From positions 434,001-498,000 of the forward strand of contig NZ_RYZR01000005.1 of assembly GCF_003977615.1 (NCBI RefSeq): a stretch of DNA of 64,000 nt. Direction: 5' to 3'. The translations under genes and the position numbers were made by a program. The stretch comes from Dyella dinghuensis. Lineage in GTDB: Bacteria > Pseudomonadota > Gammaproteobacteria > Xanthomonadales > Rhodanobacteraceae. Under the pieces are notes generated by a model that saw nothing but the letters and a program-made list of their open reading frames with translations, was not told where the DNA came from and searched no databases. This document shows positions 8,383 through 18,297 of this stretch, in pieces (the first letter of the stretch is position 1; the number at the start of each line of letters is the position of its first letter).

Positions 8383-9654
8383 TCATTTGAAAATACTTCG
8401 ATCGACAAGCTGCTGACACTGGGTTCCCTTGAGAGCCACGTGCCAGGCTATCGTTTTAGGGCCCGCGAACTGTATAGGTAGCTGATAAATGTCGCTACCC
8501 GCGTTAATGCAGCGACCCAGTTCTGCACGCCATCTAAACGTGTCGTACTCCTGCCTGCCGTGCATCAAAAATTGAACAAAGGCGCATACAAATACGACGC
8601 CGATGAAAGCTCGCACTCTGGAACCGGCCTCGCCATAAATGTAGAGCAGAAGCCACGTCAGGAAAATGTACGGATAAAAGAAGTAGCGCGGGCCGCCAAG
8701 CACAGGATGCAGCTGATCGATCGCAACTCGACTGATCGATGCAATGATCGCAGCGCATAATGCGCCGAGCAGCATAACGAAGTACTTGTCGTGCCACTTT
8801 TGCCGACCGATTGCGAACCCAAAAATGACTCCGAGAATCGCGAGTCCTATGACACAAAGCAGTGCGATGGGGGGGCGTTCAGTCGAAATCACATAGTGAC
8901 CAAAAAAGCGTACTACGATCTGTACCGCGTCAAAGTATCGCTTACCGAATCCCATTGGCACGGTTGCAGTTACCACCGAGATGCACTGGATCACTGCAAC
9001 AAGTGCAGCCACAGCAAACACCTCCTTATCTCCGCGCTGTGGCTGCTTGAATGCTCGATAACCCAATAGGGCGGCGGCTGGTACTGCCATGGGGGAAGAA
9101 AGCCCACCAACCACTGTCAACACGCATCGCCAGATCGTCCTTGGCCGCTCGTCTACGCGCCAGAAAACCACAACGAAAGACCACAAAGCGCCCCACCAGA
9201 AAGCATATTCCGATACCGCAAATACCTCTGGTTGCGTAGGAATCAACGCTACAGCAACCGCCGCCAGCTTGGGAAAACGCAAATGAGTGGGACTGTACGC
9301 GATGAGCGCGATCGTCCCGATCTCGAAGATTAGCGTGAGCGCATACGCGATCGCAGGATAATGCGAGGCGGATAAGCTAATTGAAGTCAAGAAGATCAGC
9401 TTCGCGGGCAACACTAGATACCCTGCGACGGGAGCCCACAACGAGTGCCAACCTTGCTCAAGATAGGCAGGTAGAGTGATCGTGCCTTCTTCCACCCACA
9501 CGTAGGGATGGTGCCACTCGACGGGCCGTCTCCATACGAAAACAATAAGCAGCAAAATGAGAATCCCGGGTACGGACGACATCCAGTCTCGGATCCGCGG
9601 AAAAATACTTTTCATCATGTTGGTGTCAGTCACTTCGATTAATGTACTCAACAT
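8383..9654 (-). CDS. Polytopic membrane protein, possible GT-C-type glycosyltransferase
   Basis: A 423-residue protein with roughly ten hydrophobic segments and a short N-terminal cytosolic part. I do not recognise the family with certainty. After the first membrane segment there is a loop with acidic residues (YVWVEEGTITLPAYLEQGW), the kind of place where GT-C enzymes keep their catalytic acid. It is convergent with the lipid-linked pentose operon and would be a natural user of the flipped donor, but this is inference from position. The ATG at 9654 has no clear ribosome site; ATG codons at 9618 and 9615 are alternatives. Base use is more AT-rich than in the housekeeping genes of the window. 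Confidence 0.6.
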   Translation of the reverse strand: MLSTLIEVTDTNMMKSIFPRIRDWMSSVPGILILLLIVFVWRRPVEWHHPYVWVEEGTITLPAYLEQGWHSLWAPVAGYLVLPAKLIFLTSISLSASHYPAIAYALTLIFEIGTIALIAYSPTHLRFPKLAAVAVALIPTQPEVFAVSEYAFWWGALWSFVVVFWRVDERPRTIWRCVLTVVGGLSSPMAVPAAALLGYRAFKQPQRGDKEVFAVAALVAVIQCISVVTATVPMGFGKRYFDAVQIVVRFFGHYVISTERPPIALLCVIGLAILGVIFGFAIGRQKWHDKYFVMLLGALCAAIIASISRVAIDQLHPVLGGPRYFFYPYIFLTWLLLYIYGEAGSRVRAFIGVVFVCAFVQFLMHGRQEYDTFRWRAELGRCINAGSDIYQLPIQFAGPKTIAWHVALKGTQCQQLVDRSIFK

Positions 9655-10051
9655 TTGATTTTATCGAGATCTGCTGATCCGGACGTTTGATAGTCACAGC
9701 GCCGATCCTTTTAAACACTCACTCTATGTGGGACGAATACAAGCTGCTGACGGACAATTGATTGCCGTAACTACTGCGTCGTGCACACCAAGCTGAAGGC
9801 TGCGTAGATGCACCGGCACGATGATTAATATGCCGCACGCAAATGTGTAAACCATGCCAAGCTAGCCAAATGGCAAAAAAATGAGCTTTGACGCATAGCT
9901 GTCCCCGTTCGACACGTCACCGACTGACATGCCCCCTTTTTAGTACTCCGCGCCCTGCAATATACCGTCCCTGGTATATCTCCGTCGGAAAAACGCACAC
10001 CCCACACGGACACCACAAGTCGACCGACTATTACAGTGCAACGATATAGCC
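9655..10051. other. AT-rich intergenic stretch with a short dyad
   Basis: 397 bp between two minus-strand genes. I see no convincing ORF or RNA gene. A perfect 7-bp inverted repeat with a 6-base spacer lies at 9960-9979 (atatacc / ggtatat) and could be an operator or hairpin. The region should hold the promoter of the membrane-protein gene at 8383-9654 and the 3' end of the O-antigen transcript. Confidence 0.4.
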
Positions 10052-10705
10052 TTAGACCGCCCGCGTCGGCACGGACTCAACATCCACCAGAGGAGCGCGC
10101 CCAGCGACAGAGTATTCTCGAAGCGGGTACTGGAGACCGGGCGCTCGTGGTGAATCCTTTTTCACTCGCAGAAACACACCCCATTCAAGCGCGACGTTGA
10201 ACATGTGTGTCAGGGCGAAGTTGAGTGGGATGTGCATGCCGCGAAGCTCTTCGAGGATCCCCGGATAAAGATTGTAATGGGTCCGCTCCCACAGAAAATA
10301 TCCGTGCGAGTCGCCCAGATAGAAACGGTCGTACTCATAGCAAATGTGCTTAAACGACGTTTCACTAAAGAACGTGTAGTGGCCAAAGAGCAGACCATCG
10401 TCGCTCTTGCCGTATGGCGTCCAAATCTCAATAGTTGCATCGTGTCTGCATACTCGAAGCAACTCCCGGAATACCTCGGGATGGCGCTTGATATGTTCGA
10501 ACGAGTGGCTTGAGTAAACGTAGTCGATGGAATCGTCTTCGAATGGAAGCCGATTATTTTCGTAATCCATAACCAAATCGACGCAAGGAGTCGAAAGGAT
10601 ATCGATACCGAAGAATCCATCTCGCTTGTTGCTCCCACAACCAAGCTCAAGTTGTCGGATGGTGGTGCTCGATTGCTGGCTTGCATGCATCTTCATCGAC
10701 TCCAC
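10052..10705 (-). CDS. Class I SAM-dependent methyltransferase
   Basis: A 217-residue protein with motif I as LELGCGSNKRDGFFGID, then DYENNRLPFEDDSIDYVYSSHSFEH, the usual layout of small methyltransferases found in polysaccharide clusters. It is the last gene of the O-antigen operon, with a gap of about 77 bp behind the GT4 gene. It probably methylates a sugar, a glycan intermediate or a nucleotide sugar. The first possible start is GTG at 10705; the ATG at 10690 has a better-spaced GGAG ribosome site. The acceptor cannot be told from sequence. Confidence 0.8.
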   Translation of the reverse strand: MESMKMHASQQSSTTIRQLELGCGSNKRDGFFGIDILSTPCVDLVMDYENNRLPFEDDSIDYVYSSHSFEHIKRHPEVFRELLRVCRHDATIEIWTPYGKSDDGLLFGHYTFFSETSFKHICYEYDRFYLGDSHGYFLWERTHYNLYPGILEELRGMHIPLNFALTHMFNVALEWGVFLRVKKDSPRAPGLQYPLREYSVAGRAPLVDVESVPTRAV

Positions 10706-10782
10706 ATTCAGACCGGGCGTACAGACGACGATATCGAACCAGTCGTTAACAGTACATAGAGCGCGGTGCCGTCACACTCCTG

Positions 10783-12060
10783 TCACACATTGCCGCGAGA
10801 CACCACTCCTAATTTGTGCGCGGCCGCCGCTGCCAAGGGTCCAAACGCCTGCTCCGCCAGGAATGCGTGGTTTTCGGGCATGATCCAGGCGGGCACCATC
10901 GCCCGCTCATCCCAAGCGTCACATGCCGCAGAAAGGGCCTGCGCTATAGCTTCAGGCGTCATATCGAAGGTGGAGCGAATCACCGGCGCAAAGGTGGATA
11001 GATCTTTGTTCGCGTAGCTATTCGTCACGACTTCCATTCCGAAGGCCGCCATCTCGAGCGGCGGATAACTCGGATGTGGTGACACCATGAGTGACAAACC
11101 GATCGCTGATGTGCGCAGAAGCTCCGCGTAGTTGTCGATATCCAACTTGCCTAATGCCTTCAATTGGACCGGCCCAAGGTCGAGATCAGAAATGAGTTCG
11201 CCCGGGGTCACAATCTCCCACTGATTGGATCGAGGGTCATTCCACCCCCAAATCCGTAACGCTTCACATATCAGCGAAAACGCATTGCGCGGCGTCGACG
11301 GGCGCCCATACACGACGATGCGCCGTGACCTCGGTGACGTGGAAACACGTGCATGCGTCAATGCCGATCGTAGGCCGTCGTTGATCGTCGGTTCGAAAAC
11401 GACTCTTCGAACATAATCGAGGCCTTGAGAAGCGAAATAGTCGGCCAGCAACGACGTATTGAAGATGCCCAGATCCTGCTTCGGACGATAGGTTGCAAGC
11501 GCGAGCGCCGACTGGCTCGACCAGGGATAGAAACCCGGCTCGAAGTCCTGAATCATGTACGCCAGTTTGCCCGGAGCGCCATAAGAGCTCTCCTGCCAAG
11601 CAGCAACCCGTTGCGCGGCGTAGGCTGTCCACCACGCGGTAGCCAGCCAATGATCGCCGGGGGCCACTGGCAGCGTCTTGCCATACCTATCGCTAAAGGA
11701 GACAACCTGCGCGTCGGCTATCGAGTCCTGCGCCGAAGCCACCGGCGAATACCGCGCAAAGCGTGCCAGTGCCGCATCGTCAGGCGGTGAATCGGTGAGG
11801 ATGATGCGACTGGCCTCGAAATGCGTAGCCATCGCCTCAAACACCTGCACGGCAGTATGGATGCCACCAAAATAGTGCTGCGAATTGATCGACGGAACGA
11901 GCAGGTTCAGTCGACGCTTCTTGAACACCGACGTCCGTGGAGTCAAGGGTGTCGTTTCGTGGACATGCGTAGACGGCGCCTGAGCGTCTACCTGCCGATC
12001 GGCAAACCGGGTCAGATGTCTCGCAGCATAGCGAGCCGTGCGTCTCAGCAAATCACTCAC
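10783..12060 (-). CDS. Glycosyltransferase, WsaF-like (GT4 type)
   Basis: A 425-residue cytosolic glycosyltransferase. The segment YMIQDFEPGFYPWSSQSALA and the C-terminal part with RIVVYGRPSTPRNAFSL and LSLMVSPHPSYPPLEMAAFG match the WsaF rhamnosyltransferase fold, in which a C-terminal GT-B half binds the dTDP-sugar donor. With dTDP-L-rhamnose made by the rml genes at 19826-23245, rhamnose transfer into the O-antigen repeat is likely. The start is GTG at 12060 with GGGAG six bases upstream. It lies between the double-GT2 gene (141-bp gap) and the methyltransferase. Confidence 0.8.
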   Translation of the reverse strand: MSDLLRRTARYAARHLTRFADRQVDAQAPSTHVHETTPLTPRTSVFKKRRLNLLVPSINSQHYFGGIHTAVQVFEAMATHFEASRIILTDSPPDDAALARFARYSPVASAQDSIADAQVVSFSDRYGKTLPVAPGDHWLATAWWTAYAAQRVAAWQESSYGAPGKLAYMIQDFEPGFYPWSSQSALALATYRPKQDLGIFNTSLLADYFASQGLDYVRRVVFEPTINDGLRSALTHARVSTSPRSRRIVVYGRPSTPRNAFSLICEALRIWGWNDPRSNQWEIVTPGELISDLDLGPVQLKALGKLDIDNYAELLRTSAIGLSLMVSPHPSYPPLEMAAFGMEVVTNSYANKDLSTFAPVIRSTFDMTPEAIAQALSAACDAWDERAMVPAWIMPENHAFLAEQAFGPLAAAAAHKLGVVSRGNV

Positions 12061-12201
12061 GCATTTCTCCCGAGCACTGGCACGAGTGACATGCTGTTAA
12101 GGCTGCAGCTGAATTAAAAATCGCCGTCGCGCCGTGCCCCCGAGCGTATATCGCCTCCGCCAATGTCATAGGAAAGACCCACGCAAAAACACAGAGCGTA
12201 T

Positions 12202-14085
12202 TCAATGCTGTTTCCTCAATTGAGGAACACAACTCAGATAGTCGAGGTTTTCATTGTAATAAGGGTCGCCTTCTGTCCTAAAAGGCGCATAAGCACGCTC
12301 AGATTGTTCAAAATCTCCGGCGGGGATATCTCGAGGATCTCTCGTCTTCGACTCGTGATGTATGAGCCTCGCTTCCGGAACATAAACATTCAACAGTCCA
12401 CGCCGATAAGCGCGCAGGCAAAGCTCAACATCGCTGCCGCACACTTGAAAGCTTTCATCAAAACCTCCAAGCGCGTCGAATTTCTTTGCCTCAATTGCCA
12501 TGCATGCGCCAGTAACCGCCAGCACGTTGCGCCGCATGATCGGAGAGACGTAGTTACTCTGTATGTGCAAAGGCTGCATACCCTTGAAGACATGATCAGC
12601 CCATCCACCCAGCCCCAGCACGACACCTGCGTGCTGAATAGTCATGTCACCATAAAGTAAAAGTGGGCCGCAAACTCCGACATCTGTGCGCAGGGCGTGC
12701 TCCACCAATCGACTTAACCACTCTGGGTCAATAATTTCGATGTCATTATTCAAAAAAACGAGCACATCACCCCTCGCCTGTTCAGCCGCGAGGTTATTTA
12801 GATAAGACCAGTTGAAAGGAACGTCGGCACGAATGAGTTTAATGACCCCACTTCCAGCCATGTCCTCCAGCCATCTCAACGTGGCGATCTCCTTCGACCC
12901 GTTGTCCACAACGATCAACTCATAGCGCGCGGCATCTGTCACCTTTTTAAGGCTACTTATGCACGTACGCAGCAAATCCAAACCATCTCGCGTTGGAATG
13001 ATTATGCTGGAGTCTATCCCGCGGCTGTCTTGCGGTACCGGGTAACGCACGTCGTAGCAAAAGCTGTTGACTCCATCGCGCGCGATCGCCCCCGGATACA
13101 CTTTGTCGAGGTATCTTTGCAATGCCGCGCGACCCGCATGATGCGCGTAAGGCTTCGAGTCCGCATTACCTGCCGTCGAGCCAGCATGCTGTCGCCAGTG
13201 ATAAAGCACTCTCGAAATATGGTGCACTTCGGCACCACCAGCGATACACCTAAGTATCAAATCGTAGTCCTGCGCACCATCCATCGATGAGTCAAAAAGA
13301 CCGACTTCATGTATAAGGTCGCGCCGGATAGCCACCAAATGCCCTAAGTACATTTGCGACAAAAATAGGTCCGGACTCCAGTCGGGCTTAAAAAAAGGAA
13401 ATTTCCGACGACTGCTCTCATCGATACAGTCATGATCCGAGTAGATAATGTCGGTTTTGTCGCCATCCATAGCGGCCATTACTGCCGCCAACGCATCCGG
13501 ATGCAGCAAATCATCGTGATCCAGCAACACGACGAACTTCCCCCGCGCAATCTTGAGAGCCTCATTAGAGGCTGCAGAAATTCCTCCACGCGCCCCCCCT
13601 TTCATGACGATTATCCGAGGGTCGGCCGCGGCTTCCTCTTGCAAGATATCATGTACGTGCTGCGCGCTTGATGCATCATCATAAATGCACAGTTCCCAAT
13701 TAGAGTAACTTTGAGCACGCACACTAGCAATCGCCTCACGCAGAAACTCCTGCGGAGTTTCGCATGTCGGCATTAATACACTGATTAACTCGCCGTGTTC
13801 GCGCAACGCGACCCTCGGCTCCTGCGTAACAGTCCAAGAGCGATAAGCCTCGAAGCCATCGAGCCCTTTCTGAATTGGCGTACCACTTGGATTTGCGGCC
13901 AGCTTTGCCTGGTCGAATGCCATGACACGGCGGGAAAAAAAACGCGGACCCCGCATCACGTTTCGCAAGACGCGAACCATGATTTGCCACCTGCTCAGAC
14001 CATCGGCTCTGGCCTGGTAGTAGCTTCTTCGCCCGGCTGATTGCAGCGCGCGAAGTTTTTTTAATAAGCTAATTCTCTGATTCAT
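12202..14085 (-). CDS. Two-domain GT2 glycosyltransferase
   Basis: A 627-residue protein with two GT2 modules. The first, about residues 100-310, has LISVLMPTCETPQEFLREAI, the metal-binding LLDHDDLLHPDAL and a following DYDLILR. The second, about 355-600, has SIIIPTRDGLDLLRTCISSL, LVFLNNDIEIIDPEWL and CGSDVELCLRAYRRG. Such double GT2 proteins build repeat units with two linkages, typically rhamnans, in ABC-transporter O-antigen clusters. A short basic N-terminal region precedes module one. It follows the sulfotransferase gene by about 178 bp. The donor sugar cannot be read directly. Confidence 0.85.
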   Translation of the reverse strand: MNQRISLLKKLRALQSAGRRSYYQARADGLSRWQIMVRVLRNVMRGPRFFSRRVMAFDQAKLAANPSGTPIQKGLDGFEAYRSWTVTQEPRVALREHGELISVLMPTCETPQEFLREAIASVRAQSYSNWELCIYDDASSAQHVHDILQEEAAADPRIIVMKGGARGGISAASNEALKIARGKFVVLLDHDDLLHPDALAAVMAAMDGDKTDIIYSDHDCIDESSRRKFPFFKPDWSPDLFLSQMYLGHLVAIRRDLIHEVGLFDSSMDGAQDYDLILRCIAGGAEVHHISRVLYHWRQHAGSTAGNADSKPYAHHAGRAALQRYLDKVYPGAIARDGVNSFCYDVRYPVPQDSRGIDSSIIIPTRDGLDLLRTCISSLKKVTDAARYELIVVDNGSKEIATLRWLEDMAGSGVIKLIRADVPFNWSYLNNLAAEQARGDVLVFLNNDIEIIDPEWLSRLVEHALRTDVGVCGPLLLYGDMTIQHAGVVLGLGGWADHVFKGMQPLHIQSNYVSPIMRRNVLAVTGACMAIEAKKFDALGGFDESFQVCGSDVELCLRAYRRGLLNVYVPEARLIHHESKTRDPRDIPAGDFEQSERAYAPFRTEGDPYYNENLDYLSCVPQLRKQH

Positions 14086-14263
14086 TTTCTCAATCTTGGC
14101 CAGCGTGCTTCAAAACCGCGTAGCCCGCGTGTGTATTTGCGATCAATGCACAACTGATGCGTCACCCCCATGATGAAACGAGTCGTCGTTGAGCACGCAT
14201 TAACCGAACCATTTTAATTGACTAACGCTTCCGAAAAACGCAGCTGCCTTCGCCATAAGTGCG

Positions 14264-15955
14264 TCATTTTCTTATACGAAGTCGCCGCAAAATTCTAAAA
14301 CCGATACTTCGTTGCAGTTCTTCGATCTGCAACTTCTGCTGTTGCAGGGCCGTCGTCAGACTTTCGATCTCCTGCAGCGACTTTGCATGTTCCACCCGTG
14401 TCTTCTGTAAATCTGCAGACGAACGCTCTTCGCTTCGCTGAATATCGTTCTGAAAATGCGTAGTCAGCTCAAGCCGCTCCCTAGCACGCGTCAAATCCTT
14501 GACTACATTCTCGTATTCAACCCGCTTGAGCTCCATTGCCATCGTGGCCAGCTGCCCACTGGCATCATCATTGGCATCGACAAGTTTCTTGCATTGGCTA
14601 TTAGATTCGGCCAATTGTTCGCTCAACGACGAGTTTTTAGCGATCAGCTCATCGACGATGTCCAATGTGGAAAGCAATTCGATATCCAGTCGCAGAACAC
14701 GCCCTCGGCGAAGAATGTCTTCAGGCCAAGTGAAAAGCACCTGCGGGTCGCTGTCGGTACGGACGAACCTCTTCTCAATTAAATCGGCTTCATATTTAGT
14801 AAAACCAATGAGCGAGAAATGCTTCCCCTGAGAAAAATTCCAAATAACCTGACTGTCATCATCCAGAAGAACAAGCGAATGGATGACGCAGTGAGCCGCA
14901 CTATCCACAGGATCCAGTCGATACCGTGTACTAAAAGTTTCCGAATGGCTGTAATTGAGAAGCGGAAAATCAAGCTGGCACCGCCCCCCTTCCGTTAGCT
15001 CCATACGAGACTGACGCGTCTCATCAAAAGGCTGCCCTTCTTGAGCATAATAGAGCCGCGCACTGCTTTTCGATTTAGGTGACCCTCCGGACTTCTCCAC
15101 CTGCTCCAAGCTACCCAGCAGCTCACTGAAGTCGACAACTTCATCAGCCAAATTGGATAATTTTTTCCAGCTCTCCGATGAATTGCCTGACGAGATGATC
15201 TGATCCACAGTCTCAACCATCCGCCGAGGCAATGAAGGAAGACTTTCGTTTGCCGTGTCCTGCTTCTGAGTGCGAAGCCCGTCGTCAAGAAATGAGCTGA
15301 GTGCATCTTTCCGCTCAATGATCGGAACCGACCAGTGAATACCCAGCGCATCCCCTAAACGCGTCAACGTGGACACCGGATCTCGCAAAAGCTGGTCATA
15401 GGCAACCATGTAACGAGGTGTGTCGCGCGTCGCAACTTCTGCTTCTGCCAAATGCTGCATCCACGACACAACACCGAAGGAACGACTGAAATGATGAACG
15501 CGCTCAAGCGACGCGGCCACTTCTATGGGTGACCGAGTCACAAATACGGTTGCCACCGGTATATCCAGTTCATGTAGCACGTCCAGCCACAAAGGCGCCA
15601 GGCGACACAAACGCGGATCCTTGATTCCCCAGAGAGGCACATCGGAAAAATCGCGCTTAATGAGCGCCTTGATATTCGCTCTTGCTTCCTGTGCGGCACT
15701 GCTCTTTAGCCAATCTTGTGGTAAAGGTTCCAGGCTGTGCCAAAAAGTCTTCATGGAATGCAGAAGCTGATCGTTGATTCGAACCGCATCCGCGTGTTCC
15801 CAGAACCCCTTCGCATTCATGTTTTCAGGGCTGAGCAGATGCGAACCAAGATCCATGCCCAGCAAGTTCAAGCATCGCGTCATGGCCGAGGTGCCGCTGC
15901 GATGCATACCGAGCACCAGAACACAGAGACGACTGGATTTAGATGACGCATTCAT
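14264..15955 (-). CDS. Sulfotransferase-like protein with C-terminal coiled coil
   Basis: A 563-residue protein. Residues about 10-300 form a sulfotransferase domain: the PAPS 5'-phosphosulfate loop is VLGMHRSGTSAM (14-25) and the 3'-phosphate site is VTRSPIEVAASLE (139-151). Residues about 300-430 look beta-rich. From about 440 to 550 there is a long heptad-rich helix starting near LDIVDELIAKNSSLSEQL, ending in a basic tail (RILRRLRIRK) suited to membrane contact. The ATG at 15955 has AAGGA in front and starts five bases after the wzt stop; a TTG at 15964 is the alternative. Position behind wzt plus the coiled coil resemble WbdD-type chain terminators, but with a sulfotransferase instead of a kinase/methyltransferase. 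Confidence 0.8.
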   Translation of the reverse strand: MNASSKSSRLCVLVLGMHRSGTSAMTRCLNLLGMDLGSHLLSPENMNAKGFWEHADAVRINDQLLHSMKTFWHSLEPLPQDWLKSSAAQEARANIKALIKRDFSDVPLWGIKDPRLCRLAPLWLDVLHELDIPVATVFVTRSPIEVAASLERVHHFSRSFGVVSWMQHLAEAEVATRDTPRYMVAYDQLLRDPVSTLTRLGDALGIHWSVPIIERKDALSSFLDDGLRTQKQDTANESLPSLPRRMVETVDQIISSGNSSESWKKLSNLADEVVDFSELLGSLEQVEKSGGSPKSKSSARLYYAQEGQPFDETRQSRMELTEGGRCQLDFPLLNYSHSETFSTRYRLDPVDSAAHCVIHSLVLLDDDSQVIWNFSQGKHFSLIGFTKYEADLIEKRFVRTDSDPQVLFTWPEDILRRGRVLRLDIELLSTLDIVDELIAKNSSLSEQLAESNSQCKKLVDANDDASGQLATMAMELKRVEYENVVKDLTRARERLELTTHFQNDIQRSEERSSADLQKTRVEHAKSLQEIESLTTALQQQKLQIEELQRSIGFRILRRLRIRK

Positions 15956-15960
15956 GGTTA

Positions 15961-17319
15961 TCAAGTTCCTTCAAGTGCCTCAAGCGTCACACCATCGACT
16001 AGATTTACCCAGCCGGTCGACAAACGATCGGATGAAGCCATCACCTTGAACATCAGCACGTCGATTCGGCGATCAAGGTAAGTTTCCTCCTCACCGATAC
16101 GCCCCAGCACTCCAGCATTCATGAAGTAAGCGCCTCCGGCCAGATCACAATCAAAACCGTAGCGCAAAGAGTACGTTTTACCGGCATCAACTATTTCGAT
16201 CGCATTTTGACTAGCCGCACTGACGGCGCCGGCAATTTCTATGCCCGTAATAGACTTGATCATCATGCCAAACCGCACGCCTACTATGGTCTGTTCAAAC
16301 TTGACCTGATAAACGTAAAAGTAGCGCTCACCAGCATTTAGAACGTTGACTCGCCGTCCATCCATGGTCTCCAGATGAGGGTCATGGATCACAGCTCCCT
16401 GGCTCGAGTATATGACTTCACTCTGCGACTTCAGATTTTCGTCGTAATACGCCTCGATTACATCGTGTTTCTTTACCTGAGATGGTTCAGGCGCATTGCT
16501 CGTGGCGCTAGTTACCGTGAGCGCAGGAGCGCCGCCCTTATATTCTTGCCGCATAGCCAAGCGGAGCTCCATAGCCCGCTCCTCTGGCGCATAAAGCATT
16601 CGCTGATATCGGGAAATGACCGCCTTAGGTAACCCATCTGCAAGAACTTCACCTCGATCCAAAAGGATCGCACGATCGCAAAGCTCCACCACAATGCCTG
16701 CGGAATGTGAGACGAACAGAACGGTGCACCCGGCATCGCGCAATTTGTCTATTCGCGCAAAACACTTCCGCTGGAACGCTTCATCGCCCACAGATAAAGC
16801 CTCGTCCACTACCAGTAAGTCGGGCTCGACGTGAATGGCGACCGCAAATGCCAAACGCACATACATGCCGCTGGAGTACGTTTTTACTGGCCGGTCTATA
16901 AATTCCCCAATTTCAGCAAAGGCAAGAATTTTGTCCAGGCGCTCCGTAATCTGAGCGCGCGTCAATCCCAGCACGGTGCCATTGAGATAAACGTTTTCAA
17001 GGCCAGTGAACTCCGGATTAAAACCTGCTCCCAACTCCAGTAGCGCAGCAACCCTGCCTCGTACATGCACGTCGCCGAATGTTGGCGCAAGCGTGCCACA
17101 GAGAATTTGCAGCAATGTGGACTTTCCGGAACCATTGCGGCCGACGATTCCCACTGTTTCGCCGCGTCGGATGGAAAAGTTAACGTCGGAAAGCGCGCAG
17201 AACTCACGATGCCATTTGCTTCCGCCAAAGATCATCTGCATCAGACGATAGTGAGGCTTGTCATAAATGGGGAATACCTTTGCAACCCCTTTAGCCTCAA
17301 CGATCAGTTCAGAGGACAT
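15961..17319 (-). CDS. wzt: O-antigen ABC transporter ATPase (Wzt) with C-terminal glycan-binding domain
   Basis: ATP-binding subunit of the exporter that moves finished O-antigen across the inner membrane. The 452-residue product has Walker A GRNGSGKS (60-67), signature YSSGM, and Walker B LLVVDEAL. Residues about 290-452 form an extra beta-rich domain (NVLNAGERYFYVYQVKF onward) like the Wzt domain that recognises the modified chain end. The ATG at 17319 has a good AAAGGGG site and overlaps the wzm stop by 11 bases; a longer frame up to 17355 is less likely. An extended Wzt usually goes with a dedicated chain terminator, which fits the next gene. Confidence 0.93.
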   Translation of the reverse strand: MSSELIVEAKGVAKVFPIYDKPHYRLMQMIFGGSKWHREFCALSDVNFSIRRGETVGIVGRNGSGKSTLLQILCGTLAPTFGDVHVRGRVAALLELGAGFNPEFTGLENVYLNGTVLGLTRAQITERLDKILAFAEIGEFIDRPVKTYSSGMYVRLAFAVAIHVEPDLLVVDEALSVGDEAFQRKCFARIDKLRDAGCTVLFVSHSAGIVVELCDRAILLDRGEVLADGLPKAVISRYQRMLYAPEERAMELRLAMRQEYKGGAPALTVTSATSNAPEPSQVKKHDVIEAYYDENLKSQSEVIYSSQGAVIHDPHLETMDGRRVNVLNAGERYFYVYQVKFEQTIVGVRFGMMIKSITGIEIAGAVSAASQNAIEIVDAGKTYSLRYGFDCDLAGGAYFMNAGVLGRIGEEETYLDRRIDVLMFKVMASSDRLSTGWVNLVDGVTLEALEGT

Positions 17320-18166
17320 CGGCGAAGCCCCTTTGCGTGGCCATAAACCATGCATGACCTAGCCAAGCGACAAAAAAACCAATCGCAGTCGCCAGGGCAA
17401 GCTCGGACCAATCGGGCATCGCTCCAACCAAAGCAACCGTACGCGCCTGATCGATGAAGAACGTCAGTGGATTCAAGTAAAACAACCTCTGCAAAGCGTT
17501 CGGCAGAATATTCACTGGAACGATGGCCGAGGACAGAAAGAGTAAGGCCGTAGCCAGAACCGGCATGACCTGACTTATATCCCTGAGATACACACCAAGG
17601 GATGCCAAAAACCACGAGACGCCAAGGGTCACAAGCATCAACGGTATGAAAATGATGGGCACTATCACAATGGTCGCGTGCAACCTTTGCTCAGTAGCAA
17701 GCATCAACAAGGCCAATACACATGTATTGATCAGCGCATGGAAAATTGCTGAAAAGATCATTGGCCAAGGAAGAATATCCAGCGGGAAAACTACTCGCTT
17801 GACGAAGTTGGGATTGGCCACAATCAGTGTGGCAGCACGAGTTATGCACTCCGAAAAAAATCCATGCACAATCAAGCCCACGAATAAAATGACTGCGTAA
17901 GAATGGTTGCCTCCAGCACTTTGCGGCCAACGACTCTTCAACACCTCGCCAAAAGCAAAAGCATAAACACCCAACATCAGAAACGGGCTAATTACCGACC
18001 ATGCCAACCCGAAGCTGGCACCGCGATATCGCCCCAGAACTTCACGCTTACTGAGCTCCCACACCAACGATTTATGCCGGGTCAAAGACGCAAATGGCCA
18101 CTCCCATCTCCTGCGCTCTTGCAGTTCCGTGACGTCACTCCGGCCACCCTGAGTGGATTTACTCAA
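17309..18166 (-). CDS. wzm: O-antigen ABC transporter permease (Wzm)
   Basis: A 285-residue ABC-2 type membrane subunit with six hydrophobic segments and the conserved N-terminal interface helix KSLVWELSKREVLGRYRGASFGLAWSVISP. It forms the channel for the polymer together with Wzt. The stop overlaps the wzt start by 11 bases. It is the first gene of the O-antigen operon. The 131 bp upstream, between it and the metB-type gene, should hold the promoter. The order metB-wzm-wzt is the arrangement known for the Xanthomonas lipopolysaccharide locus. Confidence 0.93.
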   Translation of the reverse strand: MSKSTQGGRSDVTELQERRRWEWPFASLTRHKSLVWELSKREVLGRYRGASFGLAWSVISPFLMLGVYAFAFGEVLKSRWPQSAGGNHSYAVILFVGLIVHGFFSECITRAATLIVANPNFVKRVVFPLDILPWPMIFSAIFHALINTCVLALLMLATEQRLHATIVIVPIIFIPLMLVTLGVSWFLASLGVYLRDISQVMPVLATALLFLSSAIVPVNILPNALQRLFYLNPLTFFIDQARTVALVGAMPDWSELALATAIGFFVAWLGHAWFMATQRGFADVL

Positions 18167-18297
18167 TTTACTTTCTCCCGAACGTGCAATTCACGGCACC
18201 GATTGAAAAGTTGGCGCATCTACTTGCCCTTGTACGTACCGTACGCGCGACCAGCATGGACCAACACAGACTTCATCGATGCTCTGCAGACACCAAA

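Noticed and set aside
9825-10016. 63-residue minus-strand frame in the intergenic stretch
   Set aside because: No ribosome site, no domain, and base use unlike the coding genes.
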